Assembly (NCBI GenBank): GCA_016874535.1
Contig: VGUA01000015.1
Location: 1-48,044 of the forward strand
Direction of reading: 5' to 3'
Length of the DNA stretch: 48,044 nucleotides
Source: Gammaproteobacteria bacterium
Lineage (GTDB): Bacteria > Pseudomonadota > Gammaproteobacteria > Ga0077536
Position numbers and translations under genes: made by a program
Shown: one piece after another, positions 20,058-29,098 of the stretch
How positions within the stretch are numbered: the stretch's first letter is position 1
How the letters are laid out: each line of letters opens with the position of its first letter
Notes under the pieces: generated by a model
What the model was told of the DNA's origin: nothing
Database searches by the model: none
The model's input: only the letters and a program-made list of their open reading frames with translations

Positions 20058-21206
20058 TCAAACGGCCTCTGCCAGCAGCACCGACGTCAACATCGGGACG
20101 CCGACCTTCAAGGTCCGGGCCCGTCCGAAGCCGGCGGTGGCAAGAAGCTCGATCAGGTGTTCACGCCTACGCGGGCGTCCTTGCCCCATGGCGAGCAGAT
20201 AGAACGCGAGGTATGCATCGCTCAGGCGCCCAGCGGCGCCCTCCCCCGACATGGGCTCCGCAACCAGCAGCGCCGTACCGCCCGGCAATCCCCGTCGAAG
20301 ATTGCGCAACAAGGCGAGCACCGCGGTGTCGTCATGGTCGTGAAGGACTCGCACCAAGGTGACAATGTCGGCCCCAGGCGGCAGGGGATCGCTGAAGAAA
20401 TCACCACCCACGGCGGTGATCCGCTCAGCCAGTCGGCCTTCTGCAAGACGACGCGCTGCCCGCTCGGCCACGCCGGGCAGGTCGAAGATGACGCCCCGCA
20501 GTGCCGGGTGGGCGCGAGCCACTGCGGCGGAAAAGACACCTTCCCCGCCACCCACATCGAGCATCAGGCGATGACGGGAGAAGTCATAGGCACGCAGCAC
20601 TTCACCGGCGATCATCGGCTGGGATTCCGCCATGAGGCTGGAGTATTCATCCAGTGAGGTCCCCGGCAGCGCTGAAGGGCTGGTGTTGCGGGAATAGGCC
20701 CAATAGGCCTTGAGAGCGGTATCCTCCTGTGCCCCACGGAGCAGGGCCACCGGGTCGCGCAGATCTTCGTAGAACAAATCATGGTGCGCGATCATCGCGA
20801 GGATGCCGCGATTCCCCACCAGCGAAGCGCCGAGGGAGGCGAGTCCGTAGCAGCCATCCTTGCGCTGCTCGACGAGTTCGATCGCACGCGCTGCATCCAG
20901 CAGGATCCGCAGCGACTCTTCGGGAAGACCGGTCAGCGACACCAGCGATGCCAGCGAGCGCGGCGCCTCGCGCAGGGTGTCGAGCAGCCGCAGCTGCAGG
21001 CAGGCTTTGAGCACACGGGAATAGACGAACCCCGCGCAGAGATCGAACAGTTTCGCGGCCTGACGCCGTGCGATCCAGCGTGTGAGCGGGAACCCCGAGG
21101 CCCATTGCTGGAATGCTGGGCTGGCCAGCAGCCCATCCCGCAAGTGGCGCCAACGCCCGATCAAGGGCTGCAGCCCTGGAAAACCTGCATCCGCAGCATC
21201 CTGCAT
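20058..21206 (-). CDS. crtF: Demethylspheroidene/hydroxyneurosporene O-methyltransferase
   Basis: S-adenosylmethionine-dependent methyltransferase adding the 1-methoxy group of spirilloxanthin/spheroidene carotenoids. An N-terminal helical dimerisation part (FDLCAGFVYSRVLKACLQLRLLDTL) is followed by a Rossmann SAM domain with MLDVGGGEGVFSAAVARAHPALRGVIFDLPGV and LVRVLHDHDDTAVLALLRNLRRGLPGG. 382 residues. Begins 7 bp after the crtE stop on the same strand and ends 8 bp before the bchC PpsR boxes, so crtE-crtF may read through into bchC as in other PGCs. Confidence 0.93.
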   Translation of the reverse strand: MQDAADAGFPGLQPLIGRWRHLRDGLLASPAFQQWASGFPLTRWIARRQAAKLFDLCAGFVYSRVLKACLQLRLLDTLREAPRSLASLVSLTGLPEESLRILLDAARAIELVEQRKDGCYGLASLGASLVGNRGILAMIAHHDLFYEDLRDPVALLRGAQEDTALKAYWAYSRNTSPSALPGTSLDEYSSLMAESQPMIAGEVLRAYDFSRHRLMLDVGGGEGVFSAAVARAHPALRGVIFDLPGVAERAARRLAEGRLAERITAVGGDFFSDPLPPGADIVTLVRVLHDHDDTAVLALLRNLRRGLPGGTALLVAEPMSGEGAAGRLSDAYLAFYLLAMGQGRPRRREHLIELLATAGFGRARTLKVGVPMLTSVLLAEAV

Positions 21207-21213
21207 TGCAGGT

Positions 21214-22086
21214 TCAAGCGGCTTGGCGCGAGATTTCCTCGGGGATGAGCCGTTGCGATTCGAGACGGATCAATTCCTGGAGGTCGCTGCCACCCGGGCA
21301 GGAAGGAATGGAAGCCAAGGCCGAATCGAGGAGGTACTCGAAGCGCTTGAGAGCTCCCTTGAGGCCGAGAGCCCGAGTGCTGCTGGGCCGGCCATGTGCG
21401 AGATCCTGCCCCATCGGCTTGCCGGTATCGTGACTGCTGGCAGCCACATCGCGGATATCATCCGCCACCTGGTAGGCCTCACCCAGCCTGGCACCCAGAG
21501 CGGTCCAGCGTGACGGGTCGGCGCCGGCCGCAATGGCTCCGGATTCGGTGGCCGCGCTGAAAAGAATGCCGGTTTTGGCGCGATGGTATTCAGCGAGCGA
21601 GGCATTGGGCTCACTTTCCCAGGCCTGGCCTGCCACGATGCCGGAAGGCATGCCTGCGGCCCTGCACAGCGTGTGCATGAGCGACGGCAGCTTGGCGGCA
21701 TGCTCTGCGCCCGCACCGAGCAGCGCTTGATAGGCGAGCACGATCAGGGCGTCCCCGGCGAGCACGGCAATTTCCTCGCCGAAAGCCACATGCACGGACG
21801 GCCTGCCGCGCCGCAAGGCGGCGTCATCAAAGCAAGGCAGGTCGTCATGCACCAGCGAAGCACAGTGAAAAAGTTCGATTGAAGCGGCGGCAGACTCCGC
21901 GGCGCGCAGGTCTTCGCTGGCGCCGCAGGCAATGGCTACCGCCATGCACAGGCGTGGCCGGATGCGGGCGCCACCCGGAAACACCGCGTGGCGTATCGCG
22001 GCGGCCAATTTGGGAGGGTACTTCCCACGCTCCCCCTGGCCGATGACCGTGGCGATCGTGTCTTCGATCCGGCGCATGACGTCCAT
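21214..22086 (-). CDS. crtE: Geranylgeranyl diphosphate synthase
   Basis: Makes C20 GGPP for phytoene and for the bacteriochlorophyll tail. Trans-prenyltransferase with the first aspartate-rich motif DDLPCFDD at residues 81-88 and the second DDIRD (YQVADDIRDVAA). 290 residues, normal. GGAGG lies before the ATG at 22086. Divergent from crtD, with PpsR boxes between them. Confidence 0.95.
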   Translation of the reverse strand: MDVMRRIEDTIATVIGQGERGKYPPKLAAAIRHAVFPGGARIRPRLCMAVAIACGASEDLRAAESAAASIELFHCASLVHDDLPCFDDAALRRGRPSVHVAFGEEIAVLAGDALIVLAYQALLGAGAEHAAKLPSLMHTLCRAAGMPSGIVAGQAWESEPNASLAEYHRAKTGILFSAATESGAIAAGADPSRWTALGARLGEAYQVADDIRDVAASSHDTGKPMGQDLAHGRPSSTRALGLKGALKRFEYLLDSALASIPSCPGGSDLQELIRLESQRLIPEEISRQAA

Positions 22087-22099
22087 CCTGGCCTCCGCG

Positions 22100-22143
22100 T
22101 GTGTAAATTTTTTTACTTGTACATGTGTAAATCAAAATAGACA
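22100..22143. promoter_or_regulatory. Tandem PpsR boxes in the crtE-crtD divergent region
   Basis: TGT-N12-ACT (22100-22117, one mismatch) and TGTAAATCAAAATAGACA (22126-22143, perfect TGT-N12-ACA), 8 bp apart. The 93-bp gap is the only room for promoters of both crtE-crtF and crtD-crtC, so one tandem site probably represses both. I see no convincing -35/-10 pair. Confidence 0.75.
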
Positions 22144-22179
22144 CTTGCGGCATGTCGGTCAACGGTTTCATGCAAGCAG

Positions 22180-23715
22180 ATGGCACGCCCTGATCCACAG
22201 GCACCGGTAGTCGTGATTGGTGCCGGGGTCGCCGGCCTTGCTTCGGCCATGCTGCTCGCCGCGCATGGCATTCCTGTCCGGGTCTGCGAAGCGGCCTCCG
22301 CCCCGGGCGGCAAGATGCGAGAGGTGAGTGTGGGCAGCTCGCGAGTGGATGCCGGCCCCACCGTGCTCACCATGCGCTGGGTTTTCGAAGAGCTTTTCGC
22401 CGAAACCGGGGACGCACTGGAGAACCACCTGACGCTGCAGCCGCTCGAAATCCTGGCTCGCCACCGCTGGACGGATGACTCATCCTTGGATCTCCACGCA
22501 GACCATCAGCGCTCGGTCGAGGCTATCGCGGCATTCGCCGGTTCCAGGCAGGCACAGCTTTATGAAGCCTTCTGTGTGCGGGCCCGCAAGACTTATGAGG
22601 TACTTGAGCCTGCCTTCATGCGCCAGGCTCGTCCCGGCATGCGGCACTTTCTTCACCCGCAAACCTTGCGCAGGCTGCCATCACTGTGGCGCAGCGCGCC
22701 ATTCTCGAGCCTTTGGCAGGCGCTGTCCGAGCATTTCCCGGATCCAAGGCTCCGGCAATTATTCGGCCGCTATGCAACTTACTGTGGCTCCTCGCCATTC
22801 CTTGCGCCCGCCACTCTCATGCTGATTGCCCACGGCGAGCAACGGGGTGTGTGGAGCGTAGAGGGCGGCATGCATCAGGTGGCGTGCGCCATGGAAGCGC
22901 GGGCTCGCGCGCTCGGCGTTGAATTTCATTACGGCCAGGCTGTGACTGATGTGCTGATGGCAAACGGCCGTGTGACCGGTGTGCGCCTCGCTGATGGATC
23001 GGGGATACGGGCCGCAGCGGTCATCGCGAACGCCGATCCCGGTGCCCTGGCGGAGGGCAGACTGGGCGGGGCGATTGCGCGGCGAATGCCCGGTGTTGAT
23101 ATGCGCCGGCGCTCCCTGTCGGCCGTGACCTGGTGCCTGGAGGCCCGCACAGAAGGGTTTCCGCTGACCCGGCACAATGTCTTCTTCTCGCAAGACTATG
23201 CCGCCGAGTTCTCGGACTTGCAGCAGAAACGCTGCCTGCCCACCGATCCCACCATCTACCTCTGCGCCCAGGATCGGGACGACAGGAACATTCCAGCCGG
23301 GGAGGGTCACGAACGGCTGTTCGTTCTGGTGAACGCACCCTCCGGCATCACTCCGGACACTTCATCGGAAGAAGCACTTGCCGCGTGCGAAACGCGAACC
23401 TTTGATGCTCTCGCGAGACACGGCGTGAAGATCGATCGTGCGACGGGATCGTGCACCAGAACCGCACCGGCCGATTTTGCGCGTCTTTTCCCGGGGAGCG
23501 GCGGGGCACTTTATGGCCAGGCCACTCACGGATGGCGAGCTTCGTTCACGCGCCCCGGTGCTGGCACTGCCGTACCGGGTCTGTTTCTCGCGGGCGGTGG
23601 CGTGCACCCGGGTGCCGGCGTACCGATGGCCGTGACCTCGGGACGCTTCGCGGCACACGGCGTGCTCACCGGATTGTCGCGCGCCACCTCCCGGCGACGG
23701 GGATTGACGCCATGA
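22180..23715 (+). CDS. crtD: 1-hydroxycarotenoid 3,4-desaturase (methoxyneurosporene dehydrogenase)
   Basis: FAD-dependent CrtI-family desaturase acting on hydroxylated/methoxylated carotenoids. Rossmann motif VVVIGAGVAGLASAMLLAAHG near residues 9-29, VDAGPTVLTMRWVFEELFAETG (the CrtD form of the substrate-entry motif), and the C-terminal FLAGGGVHPGAGVPMAVTSGRFAA. 511 residues. CrtC overlaps its stop by 4 nt (ATGA), and together they add and desaturate the tertiary-hydroxyl ends of the lycopene-type chain. Confidence 0.92.
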   Translation: MARPDPQAPVVVIGAGVAGLASAMLLAAHGIPVRVCEAASAPGGKMREVSVGSSRVDAGPTVLTMRWVFEELFAETGDALENHLTLQPLEILARHRWTDDSSLDLHADHQRSVEAIAAFAGSRQAQLYEAFCVRARKTYEVLEPAFMRQARPGMRHFLHPQTLRRLPSLWRSAPFSSLWQALSEHFPDPRLRQLFGRYATYCGSSPFLAPATLMLIAHGEQRGVWSVEGGMHQVACAMEARARALGVEFHYGQAVTDVLMANGRVTGVRLADGSGIRAAAVIANADPGALAEGRLGGAIARRMPGVDMRRRSLSAVTWCLEARTEGFPLTRHNVFFSQDYAAEFSDLQQKRCLPTDPTIYLCAQDRDDRNIPAGEGHERLFVLVNAPSGITPDTSSEEALAACETRTFDALARHGVKIDRATGSCTRTAPADFARLFPGSGGALYGQATHGWRASFTRPGAGTAVPGLFLAGGGVHPGAGVPMAVTSGRFAAHGVLTGLSRATSRRRGLTP

Positions 23716-24692
23716 GTCTGACCACCGCCCCGCTCACGGCGACCGCGGGCCCACTCAGGGGGCCTGCTTTCACCCACACCCCACCGGCAGGAGGATATGT
23801 CTGGTGGTATCTGGATGCATTCTCGCAAGATGGTGCTTCGGGACTGACGCTCATCGCCTTCATCGGCAGTGTCTTCTCTCCCTATTACGCCAGCGCGAGG
23901 CGCAACGGCTTGGGGGATGCACAAAACCATGTGGCTCTCAATGTCGCCTTGTATGGGCGACGTGGCGCGCGCTGGAGCATGACCGAGCGAAGCGCGGGAG
24001 CCTTGTCGCGGAGTGATTCTCAGCTCGTCATTGGTCCCAGCGCGCTGCACTGGCACGGTGACACGCTGGAGATTGAACTGGATGAAATCTCGGTGCCGAT
24101 TCCGCGGCGTATTCGGGGCAGGATCCGCGTCCATCCTCGATATCTGCCGTGCAAGCGGTACGCGCTCGACGATGCCGGCTTGCATGGCTGGCAGCCGATA
24201 GCCCCGCGGGCGGAGGTGGAGGTTGAGCTCGACCACCCGCGGCTGCGTTGGCGGGGCACGGGCTATCTGGATTCGAATGCGGGCAATGTTCCGCTGGAAG
24301 AGTCATTCCGCGACTGGGACTGGTCTCGCGCAACGACTGACGGGGGTGAATCCCTGATCGTCTATCAAGTTCGGCAGATGAGGGGAGATGACCGCAATCT
24401 GGCACTTCATTTCAGGGACGATGGCACGGTCGAACCCTTTCAAGCTCCGACTCCGCGTCCCCTGCCCAAGGCACTCTGGGGGGTGAACGGGGCAGGCTCT
24501 CTCGATCCCGAACATCCGGTGCGGATGGTGGAACGTCTGGAAGACACCCCGTTTTACTCACGTACCCACCTCAGCGGCGTACTCGCAGGACGCCCCGTCG
24601 AGGTCATGCATGAGAGCCTCTCGCTGCAGCGCTTCAGGCAGCGCTGGGTGCAGATGCTTCTGCCTTTCAGGATGCCCCGACGGCCCTCATAG
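23712..24692 (+). CDS. crtC: Carotenoid 1,2-hydratase (hydroxyneurosporene synthase)
   Basis: Hydrates the terminal double bond of neurosporene/lycopene. The protein begins MSLTTAPLTATAGPLRGPAF and has GGYVWWYLDAFSQDGASGLTLIAFIGSVFSPYY, and later ESFRDWDWSRATTDGGESLIVYQV, both standard for CrtC. The ORF track begins 87 codons too early inside crtD; the ATG at 23712 overlaps the crtD stop and gives 326 residues. Its last 26 bp are also the end of crtB on the opposite strand. Confidence 0.92.
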   Translation: MSLTTAPLTATAGPLRGPAFTHTPPAGGYVWWYLDAFSQDGASGLTLIAFIGSVFSPYYASARRNGLGDAQNHVALNVALYGRRGARWSMTERSAGALSRSDSQLVIGPSALHWHGDTLEIELDEISVPIPRRIRGRIRVHPRYLPCKRYALDDAGLHGWQPIAPRAEVEVELDHPRLRWRGTGYLDSNAGNVPLEESFRDWDWSRATTDGGESLIVYQVRQMRGDDRNLALHFRDDGTVEPFQAPTPRPLPKALWGVNGAGSLDPEHPVRMVERLEDTPFYSRTHLSGVLAGRPVEVMHESLSLQRFRQRWVQMLLPFRMPRRPS

Positions 24693-25746
24693 ATTGAGTA
24701 TCGCGCTCGCGGCGTTCGAGCCGTTCAAAGATGGCGATGAGGCGTTCAACGCGAGCATCGAGATTCCACCAAGGCACAACAGCCGCAGGCGCGGTCCCCA
24801 GGGCATCAGCAGCGGACCCGGCCACCGCACGCACCAGGAACATCGCCTCTGCCACCGTGGGCGAGTGGTCGCGTGAGGGCAGCCGCAAGGTCGAGACCAG
24901 GGCACGCGTCAGATACCAGCACTTGCGCGTCCGGCCCACGCGAGCCCTGACACTCACGGAGTCAAATCCATTGCGGGCCACCTGATGTCCGATTCCGGCA
25001 TAGAGATATCGCGCGGCGTACATCGCCGGCCTGCATGCGAGAGGAAGTCCTGCGATGCCATCCTCGGCCTTGCGATAAAGAGTTTCCGCCGCCTCCAGCA
25101 AGCGCGCAACCACACGGGCGATGCCGGGATTGAATTCGGGGGCTGCCAGCCACGCACGTTCATCGATGCCCTCAGCCGCCAACCAGGCGAGCGGCAGGTA
25201 GAGGCGCCCTGCCCTTGCATCCTCACCTACGTCACGGGCGATGTTCGTGAGCTGCATGGCTACACCGAGATCACTCGCCCTGGCGAGCAGCCTCGGCTCA
25301 TCCACGCCCATGACTCGCGCCATCATCACGCCTACCGTCCCCGCCACGCGGGCGGCATAGGCGAGCAAGGCGGGAAAATCCGCATAACGGCGGTTCTCCG
25401 CATCCCATGCAAAACCCTCGAGCAGTGCTGCCGGGATCTCGTGCGGAATGCGGTAGCGCCGAACCACCGCGGCAAACGCACGATCACTCGCGATATCGAA
25501 AGGGGCACCGGCGTGCAGGCAGCGCAGCCGATGTTCCAGGGTCACGAGTGCCTGGGCTGGTTCTGAAGTCTGGTCGATGGCGTCATCCGCCTCACGACAG
25601 AAGCCGTAAAGTGCCGTGGCGCCCTCTCGCAGCGCGGATGGCAACAGATGCGAAGCGGCATGAAACGAGCGCGAGCCATGGCGCAACAGCTCACGACAGG
25701 TGGCGATATCCGCCGCCTCCAGCAATTCAGACGCTGATTCGGACAT
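24667..25746 (-). CDS. crtB: Phytoene synthase
   Basis: Condenses two GGPP to phytoene. Squalene/phytoene synthase family: FCREADDAIDQTSE holds the first DXXXD, and LTNIARDVGEDARAGRLYLP the second. 359 residues from ATG 25746, MSESASELLEAADIATC. The ORF track starts 19 residues earlier inside crtI; the chosen ATG overlaps the crtI stop by 20 nt in another frame, the common crtI-crtB coupling. Ends overlap crtC by 26 bp tail-to-tail. The C-terminal 50 residues extend past the usual domain. Confidence 0.94.
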   Translation of the reverse strand: MSESASELLEAADIATCRELLRHGSRSFHAASHLLPSALREGATALYGFCREADDAIDQTSEPAQALVTLEHRLRCLHAGAPFDIASDRAFAAVVRRYRIPHEIPAALLEGFAWDAENRRYADFPALLAYAARVAGTVGVMMARVMGVDEPRLLARASDLGVAMQLTNIARDVGEDARAGRLYLPLAWLAAEGIDERAWLAAPEFNPGIARVVARLLEAAETLYRKAEDGIAGLPLACRPAMYAARYLYAGIGHQVARNGFDSVSVRARVGRTRKCWYLTRALVSTLRLPSRDHSPTVAEAMFLVRAVAGSAADALGTAPAAVVPWWNLDARVERLIAIFERLERRERDTQSMRAVGAS

Positions 25747-27253
25747 CGGGCACCACACTGTCGAGGATTCGCGCCGAGGAAAGGACTCCCGGCAAGCCGG
25801 CACCGGGATGGGTACCGGCGCCCACGAGGTAGAGATTCTTTACATCCTCGCTGCGGTTGTGGGGACGGAACCATGCGCTCTGCGTGAAGCGTGGTTCCAG
25901 ACCAAAGCCCGCACCGCGGAAGGACAGGAACTGGTTCTCGAAGTCAGGTGGGGTGGTGACCCAGGAAGTCGCCAACCGGTCTTCGAGGCCCGGCAGCACG
26001 GTTGCCGACAGCTCACGCGCGATGCGTGCGCGATAGGTCTCGCGCAGTTCCATCCAGTCGAGGCCACTCTCCGTATTGGGCACGGGCGAGAGCACGTAAA
26101 AAGCGTCACAGCCGGGCGGTGCCAGTGACGGATCGGTGGCCGTGGGTCTATGCAGGTACAGGCTGAAGTCGTCCGCGAGAATCTTGCGGGAGAAGATATC
26201 CTCCAGCAATTCACGATAGCGCGGCCCGAGCAGCAGCATGTGATGAGGCACATCCTCATAGCGACCACGGGTGCCGAAGTACCAGACAAACAGGCCCATC
26301 GAATAGTGGGAGCGCTCGATCTTGCGATCGGTCCAGCGGCGGCGCGCATGCGCAGGCACCAGATGGCGGTAGGTCCAAGCCGAATCAGCGTTGGAAACCA
26401 CGATATCCGCCGCGATTTCCTCTCCCGACGCGAGCCTGACGCCGGTCGCGCGTCCATGCTCAACGAGGATCGTGGCCACGTCGGCGCCGGTACGGAGCGT
26501 GTTCCCCTGACCTTCGATCAGCTTGACCATGCCATTCACCAGGCTGCCGGTGCCCCCCATCGCGAAATGCACGCCCCAGGCGCGTTCAAGATAGGCGATG
26601 AGGGCGTAGACCGCCGTGACGGAGAAGGGATTGCCGCCCACCAGCAGCGGGTGATAGCTCAGAATCGTGCGCAGGCGCGGATCGCGCACATGTTTCGCCA
26701 CCAGGCCATGCACGCTGCGATAGCTTTGCAGCCGGATGAGTTCCGGTACTGCGCGCAGCATGGTGCCCCAGTTGTCGAAAGGCACATGCCCGAGCTTTTC
26801 GAAGCCCGTGCGATAGATGGCTTCGCTGAGCTGCATGAAGCGTTCGTAACCGGCCACATCGTCCGGTGAGAAGCGCGCCACCTCGGCGCGCATCGCAGCG
26901 GGATCGCCGCTGTAGTTGAACGTCTCGCCGTTATCGAAGCGAATCCGGTAGAACGGGTCGAGTTCACGCAGCTCAACGTCATCCTCGAAACGCCGTCCGC
27001 AGAGTTCCCACAGTTCGCGAAACAGGAACGGCGCCGTGATGATGGTGGGTCCGCTGTCGAAGGTGAACCCATCCTGTTTGCGGACCCAGGCGCGCCCGCC
27101 GGGAACCCCGCAGCGTTCCAGCACGGTCACGCGATAACCGCGCGCCCCCAAGCGTATGGCTGCCGCCAGTCCGCCAAAGCCGCTGCCGATCATCACGGCA
27201 TGCGCTGCGCGGCCCGGTTGACCCAAGGGTGCTGAGGTGAGTGATGTCAACAT
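25727..27253 (-). CDS. crtI: Phytoene desaturase
   Basis: FAD-dependent desaturase converting phytoene to neurosporene or lycopene. AVMIGSGFGGLAAAIRLGARGYRVTVLERCGVPGGRAW, then FDSGPTIITAPFLFRELWELCG, and LYLVGAGTHPGAGLPGVLSSARILDSVVPD at the end. With the ATG at 27253 the protein has 508 residues. The longer ORF start (ATG 27271) lies inside the second PpsR box and adds six residues without family support; even the chosen start falls inside the first box, and neither has a Shine-Dalgarno. The true start is the uncertain part. Confidence 0.92.
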   Translation of the reverse strand: MLTSLTSAPLGQPGRAAHAVMIGSGFGGLAAAIRLGARGYRVTVLERCGVPGGRAWVRKQDGFTFDSGPTIITAPFLFRELWELCGRRFEDDVELRELDPFYRIRFDNGETFNYSGDPAAMRAEVARFSPDDVAGYERFMQLSEAIYRTGFEKLGHVPFDNWGTMLRAVPELIRLQSYRSVHGLVAKHVRDPRLRTILSYHPLLVGGNPFSVTAVYALIAYLERAWGVHFAMGGTGSLVNGMVKLIEGQGNTLRTGADVATILVEHGRATGVRLASGEEIAADIVVSNADSAWTYRHLVPAHARRRWTDRKIERSHYSMGLFVWYFGTRGRYEDVPHHMLLLGPRYRELLEDIFSRKILADDFSLYLHRPTATDPSLAPPGCDAFYVLSPVPNTESGLDWMELRETYRARIARELSATVLPGLEDRLATSWVTTPPDFENQFLSFRGAGFGLEPRFTQSAWFRPHNRSEDVKNLYLVGAGTHPGAGLPGVLSSARILDSVVPDVRISV

Positions 27254-27281
27254 TGCTGGACACTGTAACATTTTTTTTACA
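27245..27281 (-). promoter_or_regulatory. Two perfect PpsR boxes at the crtI start
   Basis: TGTCAACATTGCTGGACA (27245-27262) and TGTAACATTTTTTTTACA (27264-27281) both match TGT-N12-ACA in full, separated by only 1 bp instead of 8. The first covers the putative crtI ATG. Position between bchD and crtI suggests PpsR control of crtI-crtB. Spacing this short is unusual, so binding may be to one box at a time. Confidence 0.75.
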
Positions 27282-27316
27282 GTGAGCCAGCCGTGCCCGA
27301 CGAGGCGTGGTCGGCG

Positions 27317-29095
27317 TCAGCGGGGTGAGAATCCCTCGCTTGAATGCTGAACCAGGCGCGCCAGAGATCCCGCATCCGCATGCGGCAATGCAAGGTACCT
27401 TGCCCCCAATTGATGTGCGAATTCTTCCGCACGGGGATGAGGGCGGGGCGAAGTATCGATGAACAGAGTGCCGAAGCCCCGCTGCAGGTACTGCCGTGCT
27501 GCCGCTGTGGCGTCGGCCTCCCCGGCGCTGCGGCCTTGGCTGCCGTCTCGCGCAAGATTGGCGCGGCCATCGGTGAAGAACACCACCAGCGGTGTGGCCC
27601 GGGAACGTTGGACCTGTGCCGCGAGTTCGGCTGCTGCATCGATGGCGGCAGCGAGCGGCGTGCCGCCGCCGCCGGGCAAGGCCGCAAGGCTGCGGCGTGC
27701 GCGCGCCAGCGAACGGGTGGGCGGTAGCAGGGTTTCTGCGGCAGTTCCCCTAAAGGCTATCAAGGCCACCTGGTCCCGCCGCACATAGCATTCAGCGAGC
27801 AGCAGCTCCACTGCACCCTTCGCTTCCGCGAGCCGGTGCAAAGCGGAGGACCCGGAAGCATCCACCACGAATAGCGTGACCGTGCGCGAACGCTGGCGAT
27901 AGCGTCGTGACCGCAGATCCTCACGCGCGATGAAGAAGCTTCGGGCAGTGTCGGCAGCTTCCTTGCGTCGCCAGGCCTGCCAAGGCGCGGCGGCGTAGAG
28001 GGTGGCCACCAGATCCAGCCGCTCTCCGCGTTTCGGTAGACCGCGACGGGTGCCCATGGGTCGTCCGCGCGCACCTCCCGAATGTTGCTGACCGGATTTG
28101 CCGGCACTGCCTGCGGCGCCGCGCACCTGGCCGCGCAGCGCAAGACTTGCCAACACCTCGGGCCCCAGTGCGGTTGCAATTGCCGCCAACACGCGATCTT
28201 GCATCGCCAACGGCTGCTGGGCACTGGCAGGTGGCGTTTCGCCGGTGTCGGTGTGGGAGGCATCGTGATTGGGTGGCGGCGAAGGTTCGGTCTCCATAGC
28301 GGGAGTCGTGTCGGGTTCACCGTTCACTGGCAGGCGCGTGGCGCGGTGTCCCAGCACCAGACTCGCCGCGAGCATCAGATCACTCTCATCCGGACACACC
28401 CGCCCATGCAAGGCGGCGCTCGCGCGGGCCACCCTGGTGGCAAGAATCGGTGCCCTAAGGCTCTGGATCCCGCAGCGCAGGGCGATTTCGTTGAGCGCCG
28501 TCAGGAGCTCATCCGTACTCGTCACATCGGACAGGAGCCATCTTGCGCGTGCCGTCTCCTCGGCGGCGAACAAGGCTTCGCCAGCCTCATTGATGCGGAT
28601 GTCGTCCAGCCTGACTTCGAACGCGACGCGCTCACGCAGCGCAGCCGGTGCGCGTTCATCCTCATCCAGCCCCTCGTCAAGCATGACCACGCCAAAGCGG
28701 CTGGGCGCGCGCAAGGCGAGGCCCTCACGTTCCACCTGCACTTCGTGGGTGTCGATTGCGGCTGCAATGCGCCCTGCGGTCGCGGGCGAGAGGCGTTCGG
28801 CCATGGACAGCACCACGACTCCTCCGTCGGCAGTGGCGAGCAGGCCACGCTCCGCCTGAGGCCTGCCCATGGCCAGTGTCGCAGCGAGATCGAGTCCACC
28901 CAGCAGGCGGGAGTCCGGGATATCGAGCGGGACCATGCGCCACGGACAATCCGCGGGCAACCACTGCCGCAGCAGGGCCAACCACCGCTGGCGCACGGGG
29001 CCTGCTGCAGCACGCACCACCACGCCACCCGCGCCCTCCGGGTCAACCGCGAGCAGTGCCGCGGCAAATTGGGCGAGCTGCCAGGGATCCGGCAC
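27317..29095 (-). CDS. bchD: Magnesium chelatase subunit D
   Basis: AAA+ platform subunit of magnesium chelatase that joins BchI to BchH. N-terminal half is a degenerate AAA+ domain (LLATADGGVVVLSMAERLSPATAGRI, FGVVMLDEGLDEDERAP), then a Pro/Glu/Asp-rich linker (TTPAMETEPSPPPNHDASHTDTGETP) and a C-terminal von Willebrand A domain with MIDAS motif FVVDASGSSALHRLAEAKGAVELLL. 592 residues, normal. Three bp after bchI. There is no PpsR box before bchI in view. Confidence 0.95.
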   Translation of the reverse strand: MPDPWQLAQFAAALLAVDPEGAGGVVVRAAAGPVRQRWLALLRQWLPADCPWRMVPLDIPDSRLLGGLDLAATLAMGRPQAERGLLATADGGVVVLSMAERLSPATAGRIAAAIDTHEVQVEREGLALRAPSRFGVVMLDEGLDEDERAPAALRERVAFEVRLDDIRINEAGEALFAAEETARARWLLSDVTSTDELLTALNEIALRCGIQSLRAPILATRVARASAALHGRVCPDESDLMLAASLVLGHRATRLPVNGEPDTTPAMETEPSPPPNHDASHTDTGETPPASAQQPLAMQDRVLAAIATALGPEVLASLALRGQVRGAAGSAGKSGQQHSGGARGRPMGTRRGLPKRGERLDLVATLYAAAPWQAWRRKEAADTARSFFIAREDLRSRRYRQRSRTVTLFVVDASGSSALHRLAEAKGAVELLLAECYVRRDQVALIAFRGTAAETLLPPTRSLARARRSLAALPGGGGTPLAAAIDAAAELAAQVQRSRATPLVVFFTDGRANLARDGSQGRSAGEADATAAARQYLQRGFGTLFIDTSPRPHPRAEEFAHQLGARYLALPHADAGSLARLVQHSSEGFSPR

Positions 29096-29098
29096 GGA

